Shown here one piece after another: positions 1-8,363 of a stretch of 64,000 nucleotides of DNA (positions are counted from its first letter, which is position 1; the number at the start of each line of letters is the position of its first letter). The stretch spans positions 1-64,000 of the forward strand of contig NZ_FXAG01000023.1 in the NCBI RefSeq assembly GCF_900177275.1, given 5' to 3'. The notes beneath the pieces are model-generated. The model searched no databases. It had not been told where the DNA came from and saw nothing but the letters and a program-made list of their open reading frames with translations. The stretch is from Pseudogulbenkiania subflava DSM 22618 (GTDB lineage Bacteria > Pseudomonadota > Gammaproteobacteria > Burkholderiales > Chromobacteriaceae). A program made the position numbers and the translations under genes.

Positions 1-117
1 ATCATTTGAGTGGCTTGGGCCACGCGGTGAATAGAGTGTGCGACGTACGATCGATTACCCAATTCGAAATGGAAGCCAACCGGCTTCCAGGCTTCTTCTA
101 GTTTGTTGACAGTTTAT
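1..117 (+). other. 23S-5S rRNA internal spacer
   Basis: This sequence lies directly upstream of the 5S rRNA and has no coding potential. It contains a short hairpin (GGAAGCCAACCGGCTTCC, about 71-88), a plausible processing stem. The typical 23S 3' end is not visible, so the 23S gene lies before the window. The call rests on position only. Confidence 0.7.
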
Positions 118-232
118 GTCTGGCGGCCTTAGCGAGGTGGTCCCACCCCTTCCCATCCCGAACAGGACCGTGAAACGCCTTAGCGCCGATGATAGTGCGG
201 CCTTGCCGTGTGAAAGTAGGACACCGCCAGAC
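118..232 (+). rRNA. rrf: 5S ribosomal RNA
   Basis: A 115-nt 5S rRNA. The ends GTCTGGCGGCC and ACACCGCCAGAC pair to form helix I. The interior carries the conserved CCCATCCCGAAC segment (about 152-165) and GAAAGTAGGACACCGCC near the 3' end. It is the last gene of an rRNA operon transcribed on the plus strand and is followed at once by a strong terminator. Ends are accurate to a few bases. Confidence 0.95.
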
Positions 233-242
233 TCCCCTCAAG

Positions 243-275
243 AAAGCCCAGCTCACTACGAGCTGGGCTTTTTGC
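243..275 (+). terminator. rRNA operon terminator
   Basis: AAGCCCAGCTC and GAGCTGGGCTT form a long GC-rich stem with a small loop, followed by a T-run. This is a classical Rho-independent terminator 10 bp after the 5S rRNA. Confidence 0.9.
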
Positions 276-422
276 TTTTGTGGCGCCGTCGTGCCGCAGA
301 GGCGTCCTCTGGCTGATGCATCACGGGTGTTTGTGGCTGCGGATGGCACAGAGGCCCTTTTTAGTTGTACATTCTTAGTCTTCCCGACAATTCGATCAGC
401 CTGTGTACTGGGGGAGACTCAT

Positions 423-449
423 ATGACGCAGGCGTTGTTGCCGTTGTAG
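423..449 (+). CDS. possible 8-residue leader ORF upstream of the sensor kinase
   Basis: ATG at 423 has a strong ribosome-binding site (GGGGGAG, 8 bases upstream) and reads MTQALLPL before TAG. A second in-frame stop (462-464) directly abuts the ATG of the kinase, which has no clear ribosome-binding site of its own. The peptide could couple translation to the kinase by reinitiation, or it could be the remnant of an older start interrupted by nonsense codons. Sequence alone cannot separate these. Confidence 0.4.
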   Translation: MTQALLPL

Positions 450-464
450 AACTTGTCAGCCTGA

Positions 465-2723
465 ATGGAATGGTCGCACTTGAAATCGTCTCTTGGTCTC
501 TCCGGCAAGCTCAGAAAATCGGCCTTGCCACTCTTGGCTTGGCTCGGCCTTTGTTTCTTGACGGCCCTGCTCTGGCTTCAGATGGAGAGAAGCCGCCTGG
601 AGGAGGGGTTTGAGAAGGATGGCCGTGCGGCTTACGTGCAGATTGCGCGCAAGCTGGATCAGAACGAGGCCGTGCTCCAGGCCGCTCATGCCATGGTGGC
701 ATCGCGTGACACATCCGATATCGCGGCCTTGAGCGCTTTTTCCCGAGAAATACTGGCGAATTACCCCAAGCTCTACACCATTCTTTTCTATCAAAAAGTT
801 GTGCCGACGGAGCGTGATCGGTATCTCGATCAAATGTCACGCGAGATTGGCGAGCCTGCTTCTATCACCGATTTCGACCTTAATCGGCGTCGCTCGTGGA
901 GGGCTGCGCCTCTCCGCGATGTCTACTACCCGGCCACGATGGTGGAGCCGGTTACCCAGTCGTCGCGACGGCTCTACGGCTACGACATCCTGCATGAGCC
1001 TCGACTGGCTCGCGAACTAAGGCAGGCCATCGCGACAGGTGAAATTGTGGTCTCGATGCCGTTCGAACTGGCAGGGGACGAGCGGGCATATCTGCTGATG
1101 AAGGGCGTCTACCGTAATGGTGGACCGGGGGTGATTCCGTTGCGTCCCGATTCCCCCCTGGTTGAGGGCGTCGTGGCGGTGCAGGTCCACTTCGAGCAAT
1201 TGCTGGCTCCGCTGCGCCTGGAGTCGCAGTCGCTGAATATTGCGTTGTACCAGCGCGAGTTGCCGGGAGTGCATGGGTCACTCTTGCTCTATGAGCGCTC
1301 ACTCCGTCCGAGCAAAGTGTCGCAATGGCCGTTGTTCCAGCGCTTCGAATCCAAAATGGACTTGCCCAGCGATGCGCAGCCGTTTGTCTTGAGTCTGTCG
1401 CGCAACGTGACCTGGGCCGAGTTGCGACTCAGTGTGCTGGTCTTCCAGGAGTTGCTGGTGACCCTGTTGCTGTTGGCGCTGTGGCAGGTATATCAACAGC
1501 GTCTGCACTTGCACCGCGCCCGTTCGGCTGCCGATGAGGCTCTGTTCAGCCAGCGCGAGCGGGTGGAGGTGGCATTGAACGCCATCCGTGATGGTGTGAT
1601 CACGCTGAGTCACGATCGCAAGGTGGAGTGGGTCAACCCGATGGCGCAGGAGCTGCTGGGGCTGCAGCCGGAGCAATTGCTAGGGCGTGATTACAGGGAA
1701 GTATTGCGGTTGCAGCAGGGGTTGGCCGACGTTTCCCAGGTCGATCCGATTGGCCAAAGCTTTCTCTACCAGCAGGTGGTGGAGTTTCCTGACGAATTGT
1801 TGTTGTCGACATTTTACGGTGAAACCCGCCTGGTCGAAGGAGCCGTGGCCCCGCTGTTTTCCCGCACCGGGGAGATGAATGGCGCCGTTTGTGCGATCCG
1901 AGACATGGGGCCGATCCGGCGCCGGGCGCAGGCGGTACTGGAGGCCAGCGAGAGCCGGGTGCGGGACCATCTCGAGAAGCTGTCGCACGTTGCGCGCTTG
2001 CACACCATGGGGGAAATGGCCTCGGGCATTGCGCACGAATTGAATCAGCCGCTTGCCGCCATCAGCAACTACTGCGCCGCGTCGCTGGCCATGTTGGAAG
2101 ATGTCGAGGAGGCGCCGTCTCAGGTGACCGACGCCTTGAAGGCGGCCATCCGTCAGGCCGAGCGTTCTGGGGAGATCATCAAGCGCCTGCGCGCCTTCGT
2201 CAGCAAGCGCAGCATGGATGTCCGCCAGGTCGATCTGAATCTGCTGGTGGGAAACAGCCTGTTCCTCGCCGAGCATGACCTGCGCAGCAATGGCGTGCAG
2301 GTGGTGCAGATGCTGTCGGCCAATCCGGTGACGGTGATGGCGGACAGCATCCAGATCGAGCAGGTGTTGATGAACCTGCTCTCCAACGCCATCGAGGCGA
2401 TGAAGGGGGAGCGGGAAGGGGCGCGGCAGCTGGTGATTCATAGCCACGTGGCGCTTTCCCATGCCATTCTGGAGGTGCGCGATAGCGGGCGGGGTATTTC
2501 GCCCGACGTGCAGGCGGTGCTGTTCCATCCGTTTTACTCGACCCGCGAAGGGGGGATGGGGCTGGGGCTGTCGATCTGCCAGACCATCGTCGAGCAGTAC
2601 GGCGGGTCGATCGAGGCGGAAAACATTCCCGGCAGCGGGGCTTGTTTCCGGCTGCGGCTGCCCTTTGCCCCGCCGCTATCGTTGCCAGAGGCGGCGGTGC
2701 CGCCGGTGGTGGCTACTCGCTAG
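465..2723 (+). CDS. CHASE/PAS hybrid-type membrane sensor histidine kinase (DctS-like)
   Basis: A 752-aa inner-membrane histidine kinase. Transmembrane segment at about 20-38, a periplasmic CHASE-type sensor domain at about 45-250, and a second transmembrane segment at about 322-342. A PAS domain follows (about 365-480), then HisKA with phospho-acceptor His524 in GIAHELNQPL, then a HATPase domain with N-box NLLSNAIEAM and G-box GMGLGLSI. The HELNQPLA box is typical of the DctB/DctS/FixL family, so a LuxR- or NtrC-type response regulator is expected, but none is adjacent; the next gene is convergent argR. The 3' end overlaps argR by 11 bp. The ligand is unknown. Confidence 0.85.
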   Translation: MEWSHLKSSLGLSGKLRKSALPLLAWLGLCFLTALLWLQMERSRLEEGFEKDGRAAYVQIARKLDQNEAVLQAAHAMVASRDTSDIAALSAFSREILANYPKLYTILFYQKVVPTERDRYLDQMSREIGEPASITDFDLNRRRSWRAAPLRDVYYPATMVEPVTQSSRRLYGYDILHEPRLARELRQAIATGEIVVSMPFELAGDERAYLLMKGVYRNGGPGVIPLRPDSPLVEGVVAVQVHFEQLLAPLRLESQSLNIALYQRELPGVHGSLLLYERSLRPSKVSQWPLFQRFESKMDLPSDAQPFVLSLSRNVTWAELRLSVLVFQELLVTLLLLALWQVYQQRLHLHRARSAADEALFSQRERVEVALNAIRDGVITLSHDRKVEWVNPMAQELLGLQPEQLLGRDYREVLRLQQGLADVSQVDPIGQSFLYQQVVEFPDELLLSTFYGETRLVEGAVAPLFSRTGEMNGAVCAIRDMGPIRRRAQAVLEASESRVRDHLEKLSHVARLHTMGEMASGIAHELNQPLAAISNYCAASLAMLEDVEEAPSQVTDALKAAIRQAERSGEIIKRLRAFVSKRSMDVRQVDLNLLVGNSLFLAEHDLRSNGVQVVQMLSANPVTVMADSIQIEQVLMNLLSNAIEAMKGEREGARQLVIHSHVALSHAILEVRDSGRGISPDVQAVLFHPFYSTREGGMGLGLSICQTIVEQYGGSIEAENIPGSGACFRLRLPFAPPLSLPEAAVPPVVATR

Positions 2724-3702
2724 CGTTCTTGCCGGTGTTGCGCGAGGAGCGTTCTTCGCGCGGGGTGATGCCGAAGTGATTGCGATAGCTGCTGGAGAAG
2801 TGGGGGCCGCTGGAGAAGCCGCAAGCCAGCCCGATCTGAACGATGGATTTGGAGGTCTGCTGCAGCAATTGTCGCGCGCGCTTGAGACGCAGCTCGAGGT
2901 AGTATTTCGACGGTACCGCGGAGAGGTGCTGCTTGAACAGGCGTTCGAGTTGCCGTCGCGAGATACCGACATAATAGGCGATGTCGTCGGTCGTCAGCGG
3001 CTCTTCGATATTCGCTTCCATCAGGCTGACGGCTTCGGTCAGCTTGGGCTGGCTGGCGCCGATACGGGTGGCGAGCGGGATGCGCTGCCGTTCGTTGCCG
3101 GGGCGGATGCGTTCCATGCTGAACAGTTCGGAGAGTTGGGCGGCGAACTCGTGCCCGTGCTGTTGCCCGACCAGCACCATCATGAAGTCCAGCGTCGAGG
3201 CGCCGCCGGCGCAACTCATCCGGTTGCGGTCGATTTCATACAGATTGGACGAGACGATGACTTCGGGGAACTCTTCGGTGAAGCGGTTGATTTCCTGCCA
3301 GTGGATGGTGCTGCGGTAGCTGTTCAGCAGGCCGGCGCGGGCGAGCCAGTAGCTGCCGCAGCCGATGCCGATCAGTTGCAGCTTGTCGGTGGCTTGGGCG
3401 TGGATTGTCTTGCCCAGTTCGTCAGCATCCACGTCGCTGGTGATTTCGTCGGCGATGACGAAGATGCCGTCCAGCTTCGGGGCGTAGCTGAGCGGTAGGT
3501 CGACGGCGGTCTTGATGCCGTTGGTCAGGGTCATGGCGTCGCCGCTGGGCGACAGCAGTAGGAACTCGTAGAGTTTCTTTTCCGCGAGTTGATTGGCGCG
3601 GGACAGGACCTCGGTAATCAGGGCCAGGTCGGCCATGGCGGCGTGGGGCAACAGCAGGATGCCGTAGCGGAGCGGTTTGGCGACTTGCGTCTGAATAGCC
3701 AT
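2713..3702 (-). CDS. argR: ArgR, GlxA-type AraC-family arginine regulator
   Basis: A 329-aa regulator with an N-terminal DJ-1/PfpI-like (GATase1-like) domain (about 10-190) and a C-terminal AraC double helix-turn-helix (about 225-320; ISRRQLERLF and IGLACGFSSGPHFS). It closes the aot operon, as in Pseudomonas aeruginosa aotJQMOP-argR. The P. aeruginosa protein activates arginine catabolism and uptake and represses biosynthesis in response to arginine. ATG at 3702 was chosen; a TTG at 3720 would add six residues but sits only two bases after the GGAAG motif. Assignment to the P. aeruginosa type, not the unrelated E. coli hexameric ArgR, is by context and architecture. Confidence 0.85.
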   Translation of the reverse strand: MAIQTQVAKPLRYGILLLPHAAMADLALITEVLSRANQLAEKKLYEFLLLSPSGDAMTLTNGIKTAVDLPLSYAPKLDGIFVIADEITSDVDADELGKTIHAQATDKLQLIGIGCGSYWLARAGLLNSYRSTIHWQEINRFTEEFPEVIVSSNLYEIDRNRMSCAGGASTLDFMMVLVGQQHGHEFAAQLSELFSMERIRPGNERQRIPLATRIGASQPKLTEAVSLMEANIEEPLTTDDIAYYVGISRRQLERLFKQHLSAVPSKYYLELRLKRARQLLQQTSKSIVQIGLACGFSSGPHFSSSYRNHFGITPREERSSRNTGKNASE

Positions 3703-3792
3703 AGGTGACCGAAAAAACAAAACTTCCGGGAAGAAGACTCTGCCAAGTCGGAGACTTGGCAGAGGGGCGGTTTTAATGCCGTAATTGTATGA

Positions 3793-4608
3793 TTATTTCA
3801 GGCTGCCCGAGAGGAATTGTGCCAGCCGCTCGCTCTTCGGGTTGACCAGCACTTCCTTCGGATTGCCTTGCTCTTCGATCCGGCCCTGGTGCAGGAAGAT
3901 GACGTGGTTGGACACTTCGCGGGCGAAGCCCATTTCGTGCGTCACTACCACCATGGTGCGGCCTTCGCGGGCGAGGTCCTGCATCACGCGCAGCACTTCG
4001 CCGACCAGTTCCGGGTCGAGCGCCGAGGTCGGCTCGTCGAACAGCATGACTTCCGGTTCCATCGCCAGGGCGCGGGCGATGGCGACGCGTTGCTGCTGGC
4101 CGCCGGACATGTGCGACGGGTACTTGTCTTCGACGTTCTTCAGGCCAACTTTTTCCAGATATTTGCGGGCGCGGGCGATGGCTTCGTCCTTGGGGACGCC
4201 GAGCACGTGCACCGGGGCCTCGATGATGTTCTCCAGCACCGTCATGTGCGCCCACAGGTTGAAATGCTGGAACACCATGGCGAGCTTGGTGCGCAGTCGG
4301 GCCAGCTGCTTGGTGTCGCCGGCCTTGAGGGCGCCGTGGCGGCTGTCCGGAACCAGCTGGAGTTCTTCACCGGCGGCAAAGATTTTACCGCTGTTGGGCT
4401 GTTCCAGCAGGTTGATGCAGCGCAGGAAGGTGCTCTTGCCGGAGCCCGACGAGCCGATGATGCTGATGACGTCGCCGGCGTGGGCGGTCAGCGACACGCC
4501 CTTGAGCACTTCGTGGCTGCCGTAGCTTTTGTGGATGTCGGCAACGTGCAGCTTGACTTGGCTGTCGAGGCCGGTGGAGGTGGCGTTGGGGTGTTCGATC
4601 GGTTTCAT
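3793..4608 (-). CDS. aotP: arginine/ornithine ABC transporter ATP-binding protein
   Basis: A 271-aa cytoplasmic ABC ATPase of the HisP/AotP polar amino-acid uptake family. It has Walker [10 protein letters not shown], a Q-loop in FQHFNLW, signature MSGGQQQR, Walker [13 protein letters not shown] and the H-loop VTHEMGF. It energises uptake through the AotQ/AotM permease pair encoded upstream on the same strand. A 140-bp gap separates it from aotM and holds a GC-rich hairpin (about 4651-4674), so transcription may be partly attenuated there. The ribosome-binding site before ATG 4608 is weak. Confidence 0.92.
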   Translation of the reverse strand: MKPIEHPNATSTGLDSQVKLHVADIHKSYGSHEVLKGVSLTAHAGDVISIIGSSGSGKSTFLRCINLLEQPNSGKIFAAGEELQLVPDSRHGALKAGDTKQLARLRTKLAMVFQHFNLWAHMTVLENIIEAPVHVLGVPKDEAIARARKYLEKVGLKNVEDKYPSHMSGGQQQRVAIARALAMEPEVMLFDEPTSALDPELVGEVLRVMQDLAREGRTMVVVTHEMGFAREVSNHVIFLHQGRIEEQGNPKEVLVNPKSERLAQFLSGSLK

Positions 4609-4748
4609 CGCTCAGCAAATCCCTGTCTTGAATGCGTCGTGGGTTACGCACCGGCCACTGTGGGGTAATGGCCGGCGGCACTATGTGGGCGGGTACGTCT
4701 CGCCTCACGCGATAATCGGTTCATCCTGCTTGTTGGTTGCCATCTGGC

Positions 4749-5480
4749 TCAGTGCTTGCGCGGAGCCAGGTAGGCCAGCCAGCGTTTTTCGGCCAACTTG
4801 AACAGCCAGACGAACAGGAAGGTGAAGGCGAGGTAGATCAGGCCCGCCATCAGGAACGGTTCGAACGGCATGTAGGTGTCGCTGTAGATGCGACGGGCGA
4901 CACCGGTGACGTCGGCCAGCGTGACCAGGCCGGCAATCGAGGTGCCTTGCAGCATCATCACCACTTCGTTGCTGTAGGCAGGCAGCGCGCGGCGCAGCGC
5001 GGCGGGGATGACGATGCGGCGCATCATCAGCCACTTGCTCATGCCCATGGCCTTGGCCGCTTCGATTTCGCCCCAGTGCGTGTTGCGGATCTGGCCGGCG
5101 ATGATCTCGGTGGTATAGGCCGCCGTGTTCAGCGTGAAGGCCAGCAGCGCGCAGAAATAGGCTTCCTGCAGGTAGGTCCAGGCCCAGCTCTCGCGCACCG
5201 CCTCGAACTGCGACAGCCCGTAGTAGATGATGAACAGCTGCACCAGCATCGGCGTGCCGCGGAACACGTAGGTGTACAGCCAGACCGCGCCAGACACCAG
5301 TCGGTTCCTGGAGACGCGCATCAATCCCAGTGGAATCGACAGCGCGAGGCCGCCCAGCAGCGAGTAGAACAGCAGTTCCAGCGTCAGGATCAGGCCGTCG
5401 CTGGTGGACAGCACGGCTTGCCCGCTGCCGCCGCCCAGGAAGGACGGAAAATTCTCGATCATCAGGTTGGCGTCAATCAC
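4749..5480 (-). CDS. aotM: arginine/ornithine ABC transporter permease
   Basis: A 243-aa inner-membrane permease of the HisM/AotM family, with five predicted hydrophobic segments. The EAA loop reads GEIEAAKAMGMSKWLMMRRI (about 155-175). It starts with GTG at 5480, which overlaps the aotQ stop codon in a GTGA junction and has a GGGAG ribosome-binding site 9 bases upstream, indicating translational coupling. It forms the heteromeric channel with AotQ. Confidence 0.9.
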   Translation of the reverse strand: MIDANLMIENFPSFLGGGSGQAVLSTSDGLILTLELLFYSLLGGLALSIPLGLMRVSRNRLVSGAVWLYTYVFRGTPMLVQLFIIYYGLSQFEAVRESWAWTYLQEAYFCALLAFTLNTAAYTTEIIAGQIRNTHWGEIEAAKAMGMSKWLMMRRIVIPAALRRALPAYSNEVVMMLQGTSIAGLVTLADVTGVARRIYSDTYMPFEPFLMAGLIYLAFTFLFVWLFKLAEKRWLAYLAPRKH

Positions 5481-6166
5481 AGCTCACTCTCCCGTACACC
5501 CGTCGAATAGCGTTTGTTCAGCGCGTTCAGGGCCACAATCGAAACCGTGGTGATCAGCAGGTAGATCGCCGCCACCACCATGTAGACGGTAAAGGGTTCC
5601 TGGGTGATGGATTTGGCGGTATCCGCCTTGTACATCATATCGTTGAGGCCGATCACCGAGACCAGTGCGGTGGATTTGACCAGCACCAGCCAGTTGTTGG
5701 AGAAACTCGGCAGAGCGAAACGCACCATCTGCGGTGCAGTGATGCGAAAGAACACCCGCAGCGGCGACATGCCATAGGCGGCGCCGGCTTCCATCTGTCC
5801 CTTGGGTACCGACATGATGGCGCCGCGGAAGGTCTCGGTCATGTAGGCGCCGAAGATGAAGCCGATGGTGAGCACGCCGGCGATCATCGGGTTGATTTCC
5901 GGTGCGCCCAGGCCGAAGCGTTCGGCGATATCGTTGATCAGCATCTGGCCGCCGAAAAACAACAGGAACATCCAGACCAGGTCGGGCACGCCGCGCACCA
6001 CCGTGGAATAGAGTTCGGCCGACCAGACCAGGGCGCGGGAATGCGCCATCTTGAACATGGCGCCGATCAGTCCAAGGACCACCGACACCACCAGCGAAGC
6101 CGCCGCGACTTCCAGTGTCAGTGCCGCGCCTTCCAGAATGCTGGGAAGATAACCCTGCAAAAACAT
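5477..6166 (-). CDS. aotQ: arginine/ornithine ABC transporter permease
   Basis: A 229-aa inner-membrane permease of the HisQ/AotQ family with an EAA-type loop (QMEAGAAYGMSPLRVFFRI, about 125-143). ATG at 6166 is preferred over the longer frame because GGAG lies 6 bases upstream. The stop overlaps the aotM start. The substrate is inferred as arginine/ornithine from the aot-argR gene order; histidine or lysine-type substrates cannot be excluded. Confidence 0.9.
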   Translation of the reverse strand: MFLQGYLPSILEGAALTLEVAAASLVVSVVLGLIGAMFKMAHSRALVWSAELYSTVVRGVPDLVWMFLLFFGGQMLINDIAERFGLGAPEINPMIAGVLTIGFIFGAYMTETFRGAIMSVPKGQMEAGAAYGMSPLRVFFRITAPQMVRFALPSFSNNWLVLVKSTALVSVIGLNDMMYKADTAKSITQEPFTVYMVVAAIYLLITTVSIVALNALNKRYSTGVRESEL

Positions 6167-6220
6167 GCTGTTCTCCAAGGATAGCCGCGCCGGCATGGCG
6201 TGCCGGTGCGGCCATTCCTA

Positions 6221-6985
6221 TCAGTTGCCGTAGATGTCGAAGGAGAAGTACTTCTTCTGGATCTTGTCGTAGCTGCCGTCGGCGCGGATCTGCTTCAGCG
6301 CCTTGTTGAGGCGCTCGAGCAGGGCCGCGTCGGCCTTGCGCACGGCGATGCCGGCACCCTCGCCGAAGTATTTGGCTTCGTTATAGGCCGGGCCGGCAAA
6401 GGCGAAGCCCTTGCCGTTCGGGGTCTTCAGGAAGTCGGTGTCGCCCACGGCGGCATCGACGAAGCTGGCGTCGAGCCGGCCGGCCTTCAGGTCGAGGAAG
6501 GACTCCGGCGCCTTGCCGTACGGCACCAGCTTGGCGCCCAGCTTGACCCAGTGGTCGCGGGCGTATTTTTCCTGGATCGAGGAGCGCAGCACGCCGATCT
6601 TCTTGCCCTTGAACCAGGCGTCGTTTACCGCGGCGCCGTTCTTGGCGACCAGGCGGCTCGGCATGTTGTAGTACTTGTCGGAGAAGTTGACCGCTTTCTT
6701 GCGCTCGTCGGTGATGTTCATCGAGGCGATGATGACGTCGAACTTCTTGGCGTTGAGCGCCGGGATGATGCCGTCGAAGTCTTGCGGCACGACTTCACAG
6801 GTCACTTTCATCGCCGTGCACAGGGCGCGGGCGATGTCCGGGTCGAAACCGGCCATCTTGCCATCCGGACCTTGTTGGGAGAACGGCGGGTAGCTGGCAT
6901 CGGTGGCGAAACGCAGTGTCTCGGCGTGGCTAGCGGCGGTCAGCGCGCACAGCAGCGCGCCCAGCGTCAGCAAGGGCTGTTTCAT
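6221..6985 (-). CDS. periplasmic basic amino-acid binding protein (second aot copy)
   Basis: A 254-aa solute-binding protein with a signal peptide (residues 1-21, cleavage after SHA). The mature N-terminus ETLRFATDASYPPF is typical of the ArgT/HisJ/AotJ family. A GGAGA ribosome-binding site precedes ATG 6985. It is clearly paralogous to the adjacent 7063-7827 gene: same length, same DYYGKT/DHWVKL-like region and the same carboxy-terminal FDxYG motif. This suggests a tandem duplication that lets one permease use two binding proteins with different specificity. Confidence 0.9.
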   Translation of the reverse strand: MKQPLLTLGALLCALTAASHAETLRFATDASYPPFSQQGPDGKMAGFDPDIARALCTAMKVTCEVVPQDFDGIIPALNAKKFDVIIASMNITDERKKAVNFSDKYYNMPSRLVAKNGAAVNDAWFKGKKIGVLRSSIQEKYARDHWVKLGAKLVPYGKAPESFLDLKAGRLDASFVDAAVGDTDFLKTPNGKGFAFAGPAYNEAKYFGEGAGIAVRKADAALLERLNKALKQIRADGSYDKIQKKYFSFDIYGN

Positions 6986-7050
6986 GAAGTCTCCAGCGGA
7001 AAGGGTGGGGGGCTCGAATCAGGCCCATGCTTCGGCACGGGCCGTCCGGG

Positions 7051-7061
7051 GTTGGCCGAAG
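7051..7061 (+). repeat. GTTGGCCGAAG word, copy 1
   Basis: Exact 11-mer in the spacer between the two aot binding-protein genes, 1 bp past the stop of aotJ. Confidence 0.85.
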
Positions 7062-7062
7062 C

Positions 7063-7827
7063 TCAGTGGCCGTACACGTCGAAGGCGAAGTACTTGTCCT
7101 GCACCTTCTTGTAGGAACCATCCTTGCGGATCTGCTCGATGGCTGCGTTCAGACGTTCACGCAGCGCGTTGTTGCCCTTCTTCACGGCGATACCGGCGCC
7201 CAGGCCGAAATACTTGGCATCGGCATATTCCGGGCCGACAAAGGCGAAGCCCTTGCCGCGCGGGGTCTTCAGGAACTCCTGGTCGCCCACTGCGCCGTCG
7301 ACGAACACGGCGTCAAGTCGGCCGCTGGTCAGGTCGAGGAACGACTCCGGGGATTTGGTGTAGGCGACGATCTTGGCGCCCGTCTTGCCCCAGTAATCCT
7401 TGGCGAACTTCTCCTGGGTCGAGGCGCGCAGTGCACCGATCTTCTTGCCCTTGAAGCTGTTCTGGTCGACTTTGGTGCCTGCCTTGGCAATGATGCGGCT
7501 CGGGATGTTGTAGTACTTGTTGGTGAAGTCGACGGCCTTCTTGCGCTCGTCGGTGATCTGCATCGAAGACAGGATGGCGTCGAACTTGTTGGTGTTCAGC
7601 GCCGGAATCAGGCCGTCCCAGTCCTGCGGCACGATCTCGCAGGTGGCCTTCATCGCCGAGCACAGCGCATGGGCCATGTCGATATCGAAGCCTTGCGGTT
7701 TGCCGTCCGCGCCCTGCTTGGAGAACGGGGGGTAGTTCAGGTCAACGCCAAAACGGATGGTCTCTGCCTGGGCAGCGGACGCGAACAGCGGGGCGGCCAG
7801 CGCCACAGCCATCAAAACCTTTTTCAT
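7063..7827 (-). CDS. aotJ: periplasmic arginine/ornithine-binding protein
   Basis: A 254-aa solute-binding protein and first gene of the aot operon. It has a signal peptide with cleavage after AQA (about residue 21); the mature start is ETIRFGVDLNYPPF. Family motifs include GFDIDMAHALC, the ITDERKKAVDF lobe-hinge segment and KYFAFDVYG at the C-terminus. AGAGG precedes ATG 7827. It delivers basic amino acids to AotQMP. It is one of a tandem pair, so which copy corresponds to AotJ by function cannot be decided here. Confidence 0.88.
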   Translation of the reverse strand: MKKVLMAVALAAPLFASAAQAETIRFGVDLNYPPFSKQGADGKPQGFDIDMAHALCSAMKATCEIVPQDWDGLIPALNTNKFDAILSSMQITDERKKAVDFTNKYYNIPSRIIAKAGTKVDQNSFKGKKIGALRASTQEKFAKDYWGKTGAKIVAYTKSPESFLDLTSGRLDAVFVDGAVGDQEFLKTPRGKGFAFVGPEYADAKYFGLGAGIAVKKGNNALRERLNAAIEQIRKDGSYKKVQDKYFAFDVYGH

Positions 7828-8172
7828 CGAATGCCTCTCTATTTCTCAGAACGTGAACCGGGTGCCAGAACGGTCTTCTGACGCGGTCCCGCTTAATGTC
7901 GTGCCGAAGTGGTGAACCAGGCCGGGGTATGGCCGGCTACCCGCCGGTTTTCTCGTCGGCCGGTGATGCCCCGGCCCTTGTATGAGTCCATGGTGGCACG
8001 AACATTTGTGGTCGAACAATCCACTCGCCTTGGCGTGGCAGGGTGGAAAAAATGAAGCCGCGCATTCTACCGGGTTTTTTGCCTTCTGAAAAATATCAAT
8101 AAAAACAATGCGTTGTTTGTTTTTAAAACTGCGCGCGCAAGAAAATTTCACAAAAGTCTTTTTATAATTGGC

Positions 8173-8193
8173 TGTCGCATTGCTATAAGCCTA
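8173..8193 (+). promoter_or_regulatory. putative ArgR half-site 1 (TGTCGC-N8-AA-N5)
   Basis: TGTCGC at 8173-8178 is followed after exactly 8 bases by AA (8187-8188), matching the half-site recognised by P. aeruginosa ArgR. It begins 5 bp after a TATAAT hexamer. A degenerate second half could follow in the next 21 bp. Binding is inferred from the consensus only. Confidence 0.55.
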
Positions 8194-8270
8194 TGAGTGG
8201 TGGAAAAAGCAATCTCTCATCCCCGCCCATACACGAATGCTGCTGTGCAACCAAGGAAGATGTAAGAGCG

Positions 8271-8291
8271 TGTCGCTTTATAGAAATCTTG
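8271..8291 (+). promoter_or_regulatory. putative ArgR half-site 2 (TGTCGC-N8-AA-N5)
   Basis: TGTCGC at 8271-8276, with AA exactly 8 bases later (8285-8286). It ends about 17 bp before a TACAAT -10-like hexamer (8308-8313), so ArgR would cover the -35 position of gdhB. This is the geometry expected of an activator site. It lies 98 bp downstream of half-site 1. Confidence 0.6.
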
Positions 8292-8363
8292 TGCTGATCG
8301 ACCTCTCTACAATCCCTGATCAGCAGAACCCTTACCCCTGCGCAAACAACACAGAGAAAACCA

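Larger units (their letters stand above)
7828..8363. promoter_or_regulatory. aotJ-gdhB divergent control region
   Basis: 536 bp without a gene, between two divergent arginine-metabolism transcription units. The part near aotJ is GC-rich with imperfect hairpins. The stretch 8050-8170 is AT-rich, with a perfect TATAAT at 8163-8168 but no good -35 element at the expected distance. Two exact ArgR half-site matches (listed separately) lie at 8173 and 8271. A TACAAT at 8308-8313 lies just downstream of the second, with no recognisable -35, as expected for an activator-dependent promoter of gdhB. Confidence 0.6.
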
